Assembly: GCF_003010955.1 (NCBI RefSeq)
Contig: NZ_PGGO01000003.1
Coordinates: forward strand, 329,796 to 393,795
DNA from: Phyllobacterium brassicacearum
GTDB lineage: Bacteria; Pseudomonadota; Alphaproteobacteria; Rhizobiales; Rhizobiaceae
Direction of reading: 5' to 3'
DNA: 64,000 nt
The notes under the pieces are model-generated. The model had not been told where the DNA came from. It did no database searches and saw only the letters and a list, made by a program, of their open reading frames with translations. Of the stretch, positions 56,571 to 64,000 are shown piece after piece (positions within the stretch are counted from its first letter, which is position 1; the number at the start of each line of letters is the position of its first letter). The position numbers were made by a program, and so were the translations under genes.

Positions 56571-56580
56571 GGTGAGATCC
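56549..56580 (-). terminator. Terminator of metNIQ, overlapping the ugpC end
   Basis: The stem GGATCCCACCC / GGGTGAGATCC (one mismatch, loop GCATA, 56554-56580) is followed on the minus strand by TTTTT. It lies 16 bp beyond the metQ stop and spans the ugpC stop codon, so it may also end the ugp transcript less efficiently. Confidence 0.7.
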
Positions 56581-56596
56581 AGCCTTGAATCCAGAG

Positions 56597-57379
56597 TTAC
56601 CAGCTTGGGACAGCGGCGCCCTTGTATTTGTCGACGATGAACTGCTTCACCGGATCCGAATGATAGGATTCGATCAACGTCTTGACCCAAGGCTTGTCCT
56701 TGTCGGCCGTGCGAACAGCGATGAGATTGATGTACGGAGCCTTCTCGCCTTCCTTGAGGATGGTGCCGTTCATCGGATCAAGTCCGGCCTCGAGCGCATA
56801 ATTGGTGTTGATCGCAGCGGCATCCACGTCATCGATAGAACGTGGCAACTGCGCGGCATCGAGTTCGACGAACTTGAAGTTCTTCTTGTTCTCCGTAATG
56901 TCTGCCGTTGTGACCTTGAGGCCGACGCCCTCCTTCAGCTTGATCGCGCCCTTGTCAGCAAGGATCAGAAGGGCACGACCGCCATTCGTCGGATCGTTCG
57001 GGATCGCGATGGTCGCGTCATCGGCCAATTCATCGAAGCTCTTCACCTTCTTCGAATAGACGCCCATCGGGAAATTGACCGTATAGGCTACATCGACAAG
57101 ATCGAACTTGCGGTCAGCAATCTGGTTGTCGAGATAGGGCTTGTGCTGGAAAGAATTGGCATCAAGTTCGCCATCGTTCAGCGCCTGGTTCGGAACGACA
57201 TAATCCGAAAACTCAAAGATCTCGATATCCAACCCCTTCGGCTGGGCAACTTCCTTGACCTTTTCCATGATCTGCGCGTGCTCACCCGGCGTCACACCGA
57301 TCTTGATCGTCTCAGCCAGTGCGCCGGTCGCACTCAATATTGCCGCCACGGCGGCGGTGGCAAGGATCTTCTTCAGCAT
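56597..57379 (-). CDS. metQ: Methionine-binding protein MetQ
   Basis: A 260-residue NlpA-family binding protein for D- and L-methionine. Family motifs: IKIGVTPGEHAQIMEKV, LNDGELDANSFQHKPYLD, VYSKKVKSFDEL, AIPNDPTNGGRAL and AINTNYALEAGLDP. The signal peptide (1-22, ATGALAE) has no lipobox cysteine, so the protein should be free in the periplasm rather than a lipoprotein as in E. coli. Last gene of the metN-metI-metQ operon. Confidence 0.94.
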   Translation of the reverse strand: MLKKILATAAVAAILSATGALAETIKIGVTPGEHAQIMEKVKEVAQPKGLDIEIFEFSDYVVPNQALNDGELDANSFQHKPYLDNQIADRKFDLVDVAYTVNFPMGVYSKKVKSFDELADDATIAIPNDPTNGGRALLILADKGAIKLKEGVGLKVTTADITENKKNFKFVELDAAQLPRSIDDVDAAAINTNYALEAGLDPMNGTILKEGEKAPYINLIAVRTADKDKPWVKTLIESYHSDPVKQFIVDKYKGAAVPSW

Positions 57380-57408
57380 TTCATACTCCTGTTTATTATA
57401 CGAAGAAC

Positions 57409-58074
57409 TCAGCGGGGGCGAACGCGCTTGTCGAAGCGGCGCGCAAGCCGGTCACCGGCGCTTTGAACCAGTTGGACAAGTACAATAAGCACCACGACAA
57501 CGGTGGCCATGACATCTGGCATGAAGCGTTGGTAGCCATACCGAATGCCAAGATCGCCAAGGCCACCCCCGCCGACAGCGCCGACCATGGCCGAATAGCC
57601 AATCAGACTGACGATGGTCAGGGTCAGGGCTGAGGCGATGCCAGGTCGGGCTTCGGCAAGCAGCACCTTGAACACGATCTGTATCGGACTAGCACCCATG
57701 GCGCGCGCAGCCTCCGTCAGCCCCGGATCGACCTCGCGGATTGCTGTCTCGACAAGCCGCGCGACGAAGGGAATGGTCGCGATCGTCAAGGGTACGATAG
57801 CGGCGGACGTGCCTATCGAGGTTCCGGCGATGAGCCGTGTAAACGGAATGATCGCAACGACAAGGATGATGAACGGTGTCGACCGGGTGGCATTGACGAT
57901 AGCGCCAAGAACCTTGTTGACCGATGGCGCAGGAAACAGCTCGCCTTTTCCGCTGGTCGCCAGAAAGACGCCTAGCGGGATGCCGAAGAGCGAACCGACC
58001 AGGCCAGCGACGACGACCATATAGAGCGTCTGTCCGGTTGCTTTGACGAGAAGCGCCAGAATATCAGCGGACAT
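57409..58074 (-). CDS. metI: Methionine ABC permease MetI
   Basis: A 221-residue permease with five predicted helices. The family signatures are [43 protein letters not shown] and the coupling loop [28 protein letters not shown]. The ATG at 58074 lies inside the end of metN (11-bp overlap); the open frame further upstream is antisense-like and not used. Confidence 0.94.
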   Translation of the reverse strand: MSADILALLVKATGQTLYMVVVAGLVGSLFGIPLGVFLATSGKGELFPAPSVNKVLGAIVNATRSTPFIILVVAIIPFTRLIAGTSIGTSAAIVPLTIATIPFVARLVETAIREVDPGLTEAARAMGASPIQIVFKVLLAEARPGIASALTLTIVSLIGYSAMVGAVGGGGLGDLGIRYGYQRFMPDVMATVVVVLIVLVQLVQSAGDRLARRFDKRVRPR

Positions 58075-59149
58075 AGCCAACCACCTCCGATGCCAGGCCA
58101 TGATTGGCGAGAAATTGCCTCGCTTCGGCGATTTTCGCCTCATCGGCGCGCAGGGATACGACGAGCATGCCGAACGGCCGTCCGGCGATCTCGTCAACAG
58201 CGCCCGCCAGGATGTTGACTTCAATGCCGAGATCGCTGCCAAGCCGGGCCAGCATGGGTTCTGTTGCGTTCTCGCCCTTGAAGATGACACGGAGGATCGT
58301 GCGGGAATCCGGTTCCGGTTGCTCCGTCATGCGGCTGGTCAGAAATTCCGGCAAACGCATGCCGGCGAGACCACCAAGCAGGGCACGTGTGGTTTCGTGG
58401 GCGTGGCCCGTGAAGACGTCGAATGTTGGTCCTTGCTCAACGATGCGGCCGCCATCAATCACCGCTACATGATCGGCGATAGTCTTCACCACTTCCATCT
58501 CATGCGTGATCAAAAGGACGGTCAGGTCGAGTTCCTTGTTGATCTGCTTGAGCAGGGCAAGGATTGAGCGCGTCGTTTCCGGATCAAGCGCCGAGGTTGC
58601 CTCGTCGGAAAGCAGAAGCTTCGGCTCCGTGGCGAGTGCGCGGGCAATACCGATACGCTGCTTCTGCCCCCCGGACAGTTCGGATGGATACCGGTCGCGC
58701 TTGTCGGAAAGGCCGACCAGGTCGAGGAGTGGCGCGACACGTTTTTCGATCGACTGCCGGTCTACCCCGGCAATTTCCAGCGGCAGGGCAATATTGTCGA
58801 AGGCAGTGCGCGAGGAAAGCAGGTTGAAATGCTGAAAGATCATGCCGATCGAGCGGCGCACGGAACGCAGATTTTTCTCATCCAGCCCGGCGACGTCGAC
58901 ACCATCAACCAGGACGCGGCCGGAACTTGGCTTCTCCAGGCCGTTGACGAGGCGGATCAGCGTGGATTTGCCGGCACCTGAACGACCGATAATGCCGGTC
59001 ACCGAACCGCGCGGAACAACGAGGTCGATACTGTCCAGCGCGATCACTTCCGCACTGGAACGGGCCGCCGCAAAGCGCTTGGAAACACATTCGAAAGCGA
59101 CCATCGGGTTCGCTGACTTGTGCACCTGCGGTTCATCATTCGCAGCCAT
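58064..59149 (-). CDS. metN: Methionine ABC ATPase MetN
   Basis: A 361-residue ATPase of the methionine uptake system. Walker [11 protein letters not shown]-loop FQHFNLL, signature LSGGQKQR, D-loop region SALDPETT, and a C-terminal NIL/ACT-like domain (about 270-361) that binds methionine and blocks transport when it is plentiful. The start is uncertain: Met at 59149, or at 59188 or 59209; none has a clear ribosome site. First gene of metNIQ. The leader contains a nested inverted repeat. Confidence 0.92.
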   Translation of the reverse strand: MAANDEPQVHKSANPMVAFECVSKRFAAARSSAEVIALDSIDLVVPRGSVTGIIGRSGAGKSTLIRLVNGLEKPSSGRVLVDGVDVAGLDEKNLRSVRRSIGMIFQHFNLLSSRTAFDNIALPLEIAGVDRQSIEKRVAPLLDLVGLSDKRDRYPSELSGGQKQRIGIARALATEPKLLLSDEATSALDPETTRSILALLKQINKELDLTVLLITHEMEVVKTIADHVAVIDGGRIVEQGPTFDVFTGHAHETTRALLGGLAGMRLPEFLTSRMTEQPEPDSRTILRVIFKGENATEPMLARLGSDLGIEVNILAGAVDEIAGRPFGMLVVSLRADEAKIAEARQFLANHGLASEVVGYVR

Positions 59150-59500
59150 GTTGAGTGGGTTTTTCACCCTGTTCGTTATAATCGCCATGTTCATTTGCGG
59201 TGCTCGCACAACCGCCCTGTTGTCTTTTTGCGACCGTCTATACAGACCATCTGGGATTTTCGATAGACCTTGACAACAGGCATGAACATTTCAACGCGAT
59301 TTGAGATGGATTGGAGAATGCGGCCAAAGGTGCCGCCGCGACGCCGACAATAGGAAATGTTCCGCGGGCCGGACACATCCGGCGTTCCATATTTGGCGTC
59401 ATTCTGAAAATGTTATTCCAAAACGAAGGCCGACAGTGTTGCATTCAACCCGGCATACTCGCAAGCCACCGAGTTCTGGAATGAACGGTGCGACCGCCTT
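59150..59500 (-). other. metN upstream region with structured elements
   Basis: No gene recognised in 350 bp. Besides the nested inverted repeat at 59216-59280 there are two small hairpins in series: GGAA-ATG-TTCC (59353-59363) and GCCGGA-CACA-TCCGGC (59368-59383). I could not fit the region to the known SAM riboswitch classes. It may be a leader RNA or the site of a small RNA. Confidence 0.35.
59216..59280 (-). promoter_or_regulatory. Nested inverted repeat in the metN leader
   Basis: Outer arms CCTGTTGTC (59216-59224) and GACAACAGG (59272-59280) are perfect 9-mers. Inner arms GTCTAT (59236-59241) and ATAGAC (59263-59268) are perfect 6-mers. In RNA they would stack into a two-tier stem-loop of 65 nt just before metN. 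Confidence 0.5.
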
Positions 59501-59856
59501 CTACGTAACGGAGAATCGATCGATGACCCACAACCACGTTCCGTCACTTTGCCGCCGCGCCACCTCGGCGGTGACGCTGCCATCGGGGAGGTGGGTTGAA
59601 GTCAGCGCCAAGTCGCCACTGACAACAGCCGGACTCTGGATTCCGGCTGCAAATTTTTTGCCCCGTTGCAGTGATATCCGCGAACAAGGCGCGGATTGCT
59701 TCTCTCCCGACCGTCAATGGCCCCTCGCCGTTGTTCGGCATTTGGCTCAAATAGCGCCGCCATCCCGTCAACGTCGCCGATCCACTGTCGGGCGATAAGC
59801 AGGCGCTCCAGATCCTGAGGATTTCGCGCCGGCTCACGCTGTGCTTCATCGGTCAT
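59501..59856 (-). pseudogene. NTF2/SnoaL-like protein, two frameshifts
   Basis: The frame opens at 59856 (MTDEAQREPARNPQDLERLL), with an NTF2-like N-terminus up to MAALFEPNA. Near 59735 it must shift to read VGREAIRALFADITATGQK. At the A-run near 59660 it must shift again to read FAAGIQSPAVVSGDLALTS and end with VIDRFSVT at a TAG (59501). Joined, the three frames make a protein of about 118 residues like steroid-isomerase-type polyketide cyclases. Total length is not a multiple of three, in keeping with two single-base changes. It is either a decaying gene or carries sequencing errors; the A-run makes an error plausible. Confidence 0.7.
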
Positions 59857-59945
59857 GGTGGCATCCTCCGCGTCGATCCAGTCAAACTGTGACACTAACC
59901 GAAGCCGCCGATGGTTTCGACCGATCGATTCACACCGGAGAAGGC

Positions 59946-61043
59946 CTAAGCGGCCCGATACCGGTCAAGCCAATGAGCGTAGGGCGCCGGAAGCACCGAA
60001 GCAGGGTTCTCGACGCCAAGTTCCTTGGCAGCCTTGTAGGGCCAATGTGGATCATTGAGAAGCGGCCGCGCCAGCATGACCAGATCAACTGAGCCGTCAC
60101 GTACCAGCCCATCCGCCTGTTGAGGTGTGCTTATGTACCATGAGGTGGAGGCCGGAAGAGCGGCTTCGCGACGCACCCGGGCCGCAACTGGACCAAGGAA
60201 TGCCGGACCCCAAGGGATATTCGCCTTGCCGAGTGAGAAACCCATGCTGACATCGATGAAGTCAAGCCCATTGGCCTTCATCTGCCTGACGAGTTCAATC
60301 GCCTCGCTCAGCGTCTCTTCGTCATTGCCATCGAACTCGATGACACCAAGACGTGCCGCCAAAGGGAGATTTTCCGGCCAGACTGAACGTACAGCGCGAA
60401 GCGTCTCAAGAATGAAGCGGCTACGGTTTTCAAGGCTGCCGCCATATTCGTCGGTGCGATGGTTCGAGTGCTTCGATAGAAAACTCTGCGCCAAATAGCC
60501 ATGGGCGAAATGCAATTCCAGCCATTGGAAGCCACTCGCCAGAGCTCGTTTGGCGCTGTCCACGAAAGCTTGTCTCACGCGTTCGATGTCCGTCTTCGTC
60601 ATCTCATGCGGAACTTTTGAAAGACCTCCGCCATAGGCAATTGCAGACGGTGCAATCGTCTCCCAACCACGTGGATCGCCCGCGCGGATATGATCGTCAC
60701 CTTCCCAGGGGCGATTTGCGCTGGCCTTGCGACCGGCATGGCCGATCTGGATGCCCGGTACGGCGCCTGCGTTCTTGATGAGTTGGACGGATGGAGCCAG
60801 CGCTGCGGCCTGTTCGTCATTCCACAGGCCAAGGCAGTTCGGCGTGATGCGCCCTTCCGGCGAAACGCCTGTCACCTCCATGACCAACAGACCCAACCCG
60901 CCGCGCGCCAATGCTCCAAGGTGCACCCGGTGCCAGTCATTGATCATTCCATCTGTTGCGGAATACTGGCACATGGGCGATGCGGCAATCCGGTTGCGAA
61001 GTGTCACATCCTTCAGCACGAAGGGTTCGAAAAGAGAGGCCAT
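59946..61043 (-). CDS. Old yellow enzyme, NamA/YqjM class
   Basis: A 365-residue FMN-dependent NAD(P)H:enone reductase. The class III features are C25 in ASPMCQYSA, which tunes the flavin in YqjM, HAGRKAS, and the substrate pair in ELHFAHGYLAQSFLS. The ATG at 61043 follows GGAGTG; a TTG just before it is in frame but unlikely. It probably reduces activated alkenes or nitro compounds. It is divergent from an ArsR-type regulator with palindromic operators between, so it is likely induced by electrophiles that inactivate the repressor. Confidence 0.93.
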   Translation of the reverse strand: MASLFEPFVLKDVTLRNRIAASPMCQYSATDGMINDWHRVHLGALARGGLGLLVMEVTGVSPEGRITPNCLGLWNDEQAAALAPSVQLIKNAGAVPGIQIGHAGRKASANRPWEGDDHIRAGDPRGWETIAPSAIAYGGGLSKVPHEMTKTDIERVRQAFVDSAKRALASGFQWLELHFAHGYLAQSFLSKHSNHRTDEYGGSLENRSRFILETLRAVRSVWPENLPLAARLGVIEFDGNDEETLSEAIELVRQMKANGLDFIDVSMGFSLGKANIPWGPAFLGPVAARVRREAALPASTSWYISTPQQADGLVRDGSVDLVMLARPLLNDPHWPYKAAKELGVENPASVLPAPYAHWLDRYRAA

Positions 61044-61089
61044 CAATCATCACTCCAATTTGGTTCTACGGCGAATGCCAACAATGTTT

Positions 61090-61115
61090 TATTGTTCGAT
61101 AATATTCGAACAATA
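61090..61115. promoter_or_regulatory. 26-bp palindrome between the old yellow enzyme and arsR genes
   Basis: Perfect 10-bp arms TATTGTTCGA (61090-61099) and TCGAACAATA (61106-61115) around TAATAT. The size and position fit a dimeric ArsR repressor site controlling the divergent enzyme gene. Confidence 0.72.
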
Positions 61116-61121
61116 GCAATA

Positions 61122-61135
61122 CACAAAATTTTGTG
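61122..61135. promoter_or_regulatory. 14-bp palindrome before arsR
   Basis: CACAAAATTTTGTG is a perfect palindrome 13 bp before the regulator ATG. It may be a second, unrelated operator half or part of the arsR promoter. Confidence 0.4.
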
Positions 61136-61148
61136 CTAGGGTGGCGGT

Positions 61149-61451
61149 ATGAGAAATTTCCGACACCCCGCTATCAGTGATATCCAGCTCGAATCCGTAC
61201 TTTATGCCCTGAGTGATCCGGTTCGCTTGTCAATCGTCCGGCAATTGGCGCGCGAAGGCGAAGCGACATGCGCAGCGCTCGACGGCGGGCGTCCCAAATC
61301 CAGCATGTCTCACCATTTTCGTGTCCTGCGCGAGTGCGGCATCGTGAAGACCCGCAACGATGGCACATCGCACATGAACGAGTTGCGCAGTGGTGATCTG
61401 AACTCTACCTTTCCTGGTTTGCTGGCCGCAATCCTTGCCGCACCGAAATGA
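61149..61451 (+). CDS. ArsR-family winged-helix regulator
   Basis: A 100-residue regulator: LYALSDPVRLSIVRQLAREGEATCAAL then PKSSMSHHFRVLRECGIVKTRNDG. No ELCVCDL-type metal site is present. A single Cys near position 41 (EATCAAL) and another at 63 (RECGIV) could react with electrophiles or quinones, as in YodB-like or thiol-switch regulators of enone reductases. It is divergent from the old yellow enzyme with a 105-bp shared control region. Confidence 0.88.
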   Translation: MRNFRHPAISDIQLESVLYALSDPVRLSIVRQLAREGEATCAALDGGRPKSSMSHHFRVLRECGIVKTRNDGTSHMNELRSGDLNSTFPGLLAAILAAPK

Positions 61452-61787
61452 GGGTGTCCCGGCCGCATGCAAACACTGGGTTTGAACAACCTGCAAATTT
61501 GCTCAACTCGAGATCAAAAGCAATATTTGAATGTAAAATTGCGTTATTTTAACATATACTATATGACTTGCTAATATATTCTTTATAATACTTAAGATTA
61601 TGTAAAATTGTATTGATTTTCATTGCCGAAAAAGGCCAGTCCAAAAAAATACATCTTTACCGGAGTAAGCCGAACGGGCATAAAGACATTGGTAACTATT
61701 ACAAAAAATGTTAAGTATATTAACCAATGCCGAACGTAAAAAAACTAACATGGGGAAACGATGAACTCACCTGCCTGAGGTCTTTGC
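61452..61787. other. AT-rich gap before the GGDEF-EAL gene
   Basis: About 336 bp, clearly richer in A and T than the surroundings. Two copies of ATGTAAAATTG occur (near 61528 and 61600), as do two of GCCGAACG (near 61669 and 61730). No gene is visible. The base composition suggests a promoter region or acquired DNA. Confidence 0.4.
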
Positions 61788-63911
61788 GTGCGATTGTCCA
61801 ACTTTCATACCTTTGACGCGATCCGATCCATGTTCGGAATGCGCGGGGCCATAAACCCGGCGGTCAAGCGCCGTGTCTATGCCGAACAGATGGACGTAGC
61901 CTTGAGACTGGCGCCCTTTACAGTGCTCGTTGCAATGTGTGTGGTGTTCGTTGTTTCGTTTGTATTCTGGGACCTCGGACCTCGCGTCTACCTGGCAGGA
62001 GTCGCAATCGTTGTCGCACTTCTGACGGTAGGCTCACTCATCGCCTGCTTTCAATGGTACAAAGTGCCGAAGGTCAAGGAGCTCAGCTTCGATGCGATCA
62101 AATATCTGATCATCGTATCATCGCTTTATGGCATCTGCCTCGCCAGTATTCCTTTGATGCTGTTTCTCGATGCGGACGCTTATCATCGGCTGTTGATCGC
62201 GTGTACTGCGGCCGGGTTGATGGCCACCGGTATCGGTGTGGCCGTTGTGCCTCTGGCGGCAATCGCCTATTCCGGCACGATTATCACCGGCTCCTTTTTC
62301 GCACTGGCCTCGACGGGCGAAGATTTTTTTCTTTTTATCGCCATCCTCCTGGCGTTCTACGCTCTGTTCATCCTCTTCACTATCGTTCACATGAGCAATC
62401 TCATCGTGATGCGCACTTTGGACCAGATCAAGGTTGAGCAGCAGAAGGAAGTCATCAGCCTGCTGCTGTATGATTTCGAGGAGAATGCCAGTGACTGGAT
62501 ATGGGAGACCGACTCGGACCTGAAACTCCAGCACACCTCCCCGCGTCTCGCCCAGATTGCCGCGAAGACGACCAAAGAGCTGCAAGGGATGCCCTTTGCG
62601 CAACTGTTCAAGATCGACCAGTCGCATGCGGAGGAAGCCGTCAAGGTCGGTTCCATCTGGCAGGCCATTGAAAACCGCACCACATTCCGAAACCACATTC
62701 TGCCGATCAACATCAAGGGCGAAACCCGCTGGTGGTCACTGACTGGCAAGGCCATCTTCGACAATGCCGGCCAGTTCGTCGGGTACAGGGGCGTTGGCTC
62801 GGACGTGACTGCCGCGAAGCAGTCGGACGATCAGCTATCCTACCTTGCACGTTATGATGTGCTGACTGATCTACCCAACCGCACGCTGTTTACGGACCAG
62901 CTCAGCCAGGCGACGAAGGACCTTGAAAAGGGTCTTCGCAGCTTTGCAGTTTTCTGTATCGATCTCGACGAGTTCAAGACCGTCAATGACAGTTTCGGCC
63001 ATGGGATAGGCGACCAGCTTCTGAAACAGGTGGCGGAGCGTCTGCGCAATTCTTCCCCCGCAACCTATGTGGTTGCCCGGCTGTCTGGCGATGAATTTGC
63101 GATTCTGGCGCGGGGCGCCGACCAGGCTGCTGCGACAGAACTTGCCGAGCAACTGGTCCAAAGCATCTCACAGCCGTTCTGGATCGACGGTATCCAGATC
63201 AACATTCACATCAGCGTCGGTATTGCCATTGCGCCGACTGACAGCGTCAACGATATCATGCGCTGTGCCGACCTCGCCCTCTACCGCACCAAAAACGAAG
63301 GCCGCAACAGCTTCCGTTTCTACGAGGTCGAAATGGACGCGCGCATCGAGGCCAAACGTGCGCTCGCCATGGATCTGCGTGGTGCATTAGCCCGCGGAGA
63401 ATTCATTCTGCACTTCCAGCCCATTGTCTCGGCGCAGAGCCTGAAGACAGTCGGCTTCGAAACCCTGCTTCGCTGGAAACATCCGGTGCACGGTTTCATC
63501 TCTCCGACGATCTTCATTCCGATCGCCGAAGAGACAGGCAATATCATTCCGCTTGGCGAATGGATTATTCAGGAAGCATGCCGCATTGCCGTCTCATGGC
63601 CACAGGATATTCACGTCGCCATCAACATATCTGCAATTCAGTTCCGGCACTCGGATCTCGCATCGATCGTTCGGGATGCCCTCTCCAAGAACAAGCTCAA
63701 ACCAAATCGTCTGGAACTGGAAATCACAGAGTCTGTCTTCTTGGAGGCTAACGTCGCGGCGATTTCGCTGCTGCGCCAGTTCCGCGCCATGGGCGTAAGC
63801 ATTGCTCTCGATGATTTCGGTACCGGCTATTCCAGCTTGAGCTATCTGCGTAAAATGCCTTTCGACAAGATCAGTAAGCGCCAAGGTCGCCCCATCTGGC
63901 GGGCGCTTTGA
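61788..63911 (+). pseudogene. Membrane PAS-GGDEF-EAL protein, C-terminus cut by an insertion
   Basis: A 707-codon frame for a cyclic-di-GMP enzyme. Residues 40-215 hold about six membrane helices, 235-350 a PAS/PAC domain (ENASDWIWETD, GYRGVGSDVT), and 355-515 a GGDEF domain with active-site SGDEF at about 431-435. From 530 comes an EAL domain with ETLLRW at about 557, NISAIQFR, ELEITESVF and DDFGTGYSSL near 674. At FDKI (residue 696) similarity stops and the last residues come from foreign DNA. The lysine-bearing KIDRSF and final helices are lost, so phosphodiesterase activity is doubtful; cyclase activity may remain. The start is GTG at 61788 with GAGG upstream. Confidence 0.8.
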
Positions 63912-64000
63912 GGGGCCGGTATTGATGCTGGAGCAATAAGCTTCGGTGTGAATTTCTATGTCTGCTGCTATGTCTGGTGATAGAAACTTCCATATGATCG
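63874..64000. mobile_element. Terminus of an IS66-family element (partial)
   Basis: At the break in the EAL domain the sequence begins GTAAGCGCC, matching the GTAAGCG terminal inverted repeat of IS66-family insertion sequences. A downstream inverted motif (GGTCGCCCC, then GGCGGGCGC) and a non-coding lead-in of over 100 bp are normal for the ends of these elements. The transposition genes and the other end, with its 8-bp target duplication, would lie beyond the window. Confidence 0.58.

Noticed and set aside
59150..59500. SAM-II or SAM/SAH riboswitch before metN
   Set aside because: The core motifs I know for those classes could not be placed; only generic hairpins are visible.

Overview
The window reads as chromosomal DNA of an alphaproteobacterium of the order Hyphomicrobiales (Rhizobiales), most like Phyllobacterium or Mesorhizobium. 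Supporting signs are an mraZ-rsmH-ftsL cell-division operon, an alphaproteobacterial-type RNase P RNA, BtaA/BtaB betaine-lipid synthesis, BluB behind a cobalamin riboswitch, an ArsR-methyltransferase regulator fused to metF, RIME-like palindromic intergenic repeats and many sugar/phosphate ABC transporters. The genus is inference; no 16S gene is present. Coding density is high and gene content is mostly core or ordinary accessory metabolism.

Layout. 1-2300: minus-strand mra operon (start of ftsI, ftsL, rsmH, mraZ) with its promoter and a five-unit 10-bp repeat resembling a MraZ box. 2380-5900: rnpB, a lytic transglycosylase, an amidase, a TerB-DnaJ protein and a small lipoprotein. 6135-13547: fused 5-oxoprolinase plus GNAT, then a MarR-MFS-HlyD efflux operon. 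13715-17249: btaAB behind a Pho-box-like site, a lipase-like protein lacking its serine, DUF2277. 17458-21917: GH25 lysozyme, MltB-type transglycosylase, PLP decarboxylase, EamA transporter. 22222-24490: a 28-codon membrane microprotein, metF and its regulator with a 20-bp operator. 24490-28112: DUF2293, bluB with riboswitch, MOSC, ettA. 28113-29083: a non-coding mosaic of inverted repeats.

29084-35718: a hydrolase/CoA-transferase/ThDP-enzyme operon and a three-gene lipid-carrier glycosyltransferase operon. 35843-41173: a formaldehyde-activating-enzyme homologue, an Rrf2 regulator divergent from a thioredoxin-reductase-like flavoprotein, UDP-glucose dehydrogenase and an aldo-keto reductase. 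41281-51572: a two-armed amino-sugar island, with an ABC importer, Gfo/Idh oxidoreductase and MurQ on the minus strand and a sugar kinase, GntR regulator, SIS deaminase and NagA on the plus strand, around a shared control region. 51626-56570: pncA and ugpBAEC with a Pho-box-like site. 56597-59149: metQ-metI-metN. 59501-61451: a frameshifted NTF2-like pseudogene, then an old yellow enzyme divergent from an ArsR regulator around two strong palindromes. 61788-64000: a membrane PAS-GGDEF-EAL protein cut near its C-terminus by what looks like the end of an IS66-family element.

How parts may work together (inference). The Pho-box-like sites before btaA and ugpB suggest one phosphate-starvation response: replacing phospholipids with betaine lipids and scavenging glycerol-phosphate esters. 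The amino-sugar island can be read as import of a MurNAc- or GlcNAc-type sugar, phosphorylation, ether cleavage, deacetylation and deamination to fructose-6-phosphate. No unmistakably new defence or mobile system was found. The strongest leads are the amino-sugar island, the covarying palindromic repeat pair, the Fae homologue without its catalytic histidine, the serine-less lipase-like protein, and several unassigned palindromic operators.
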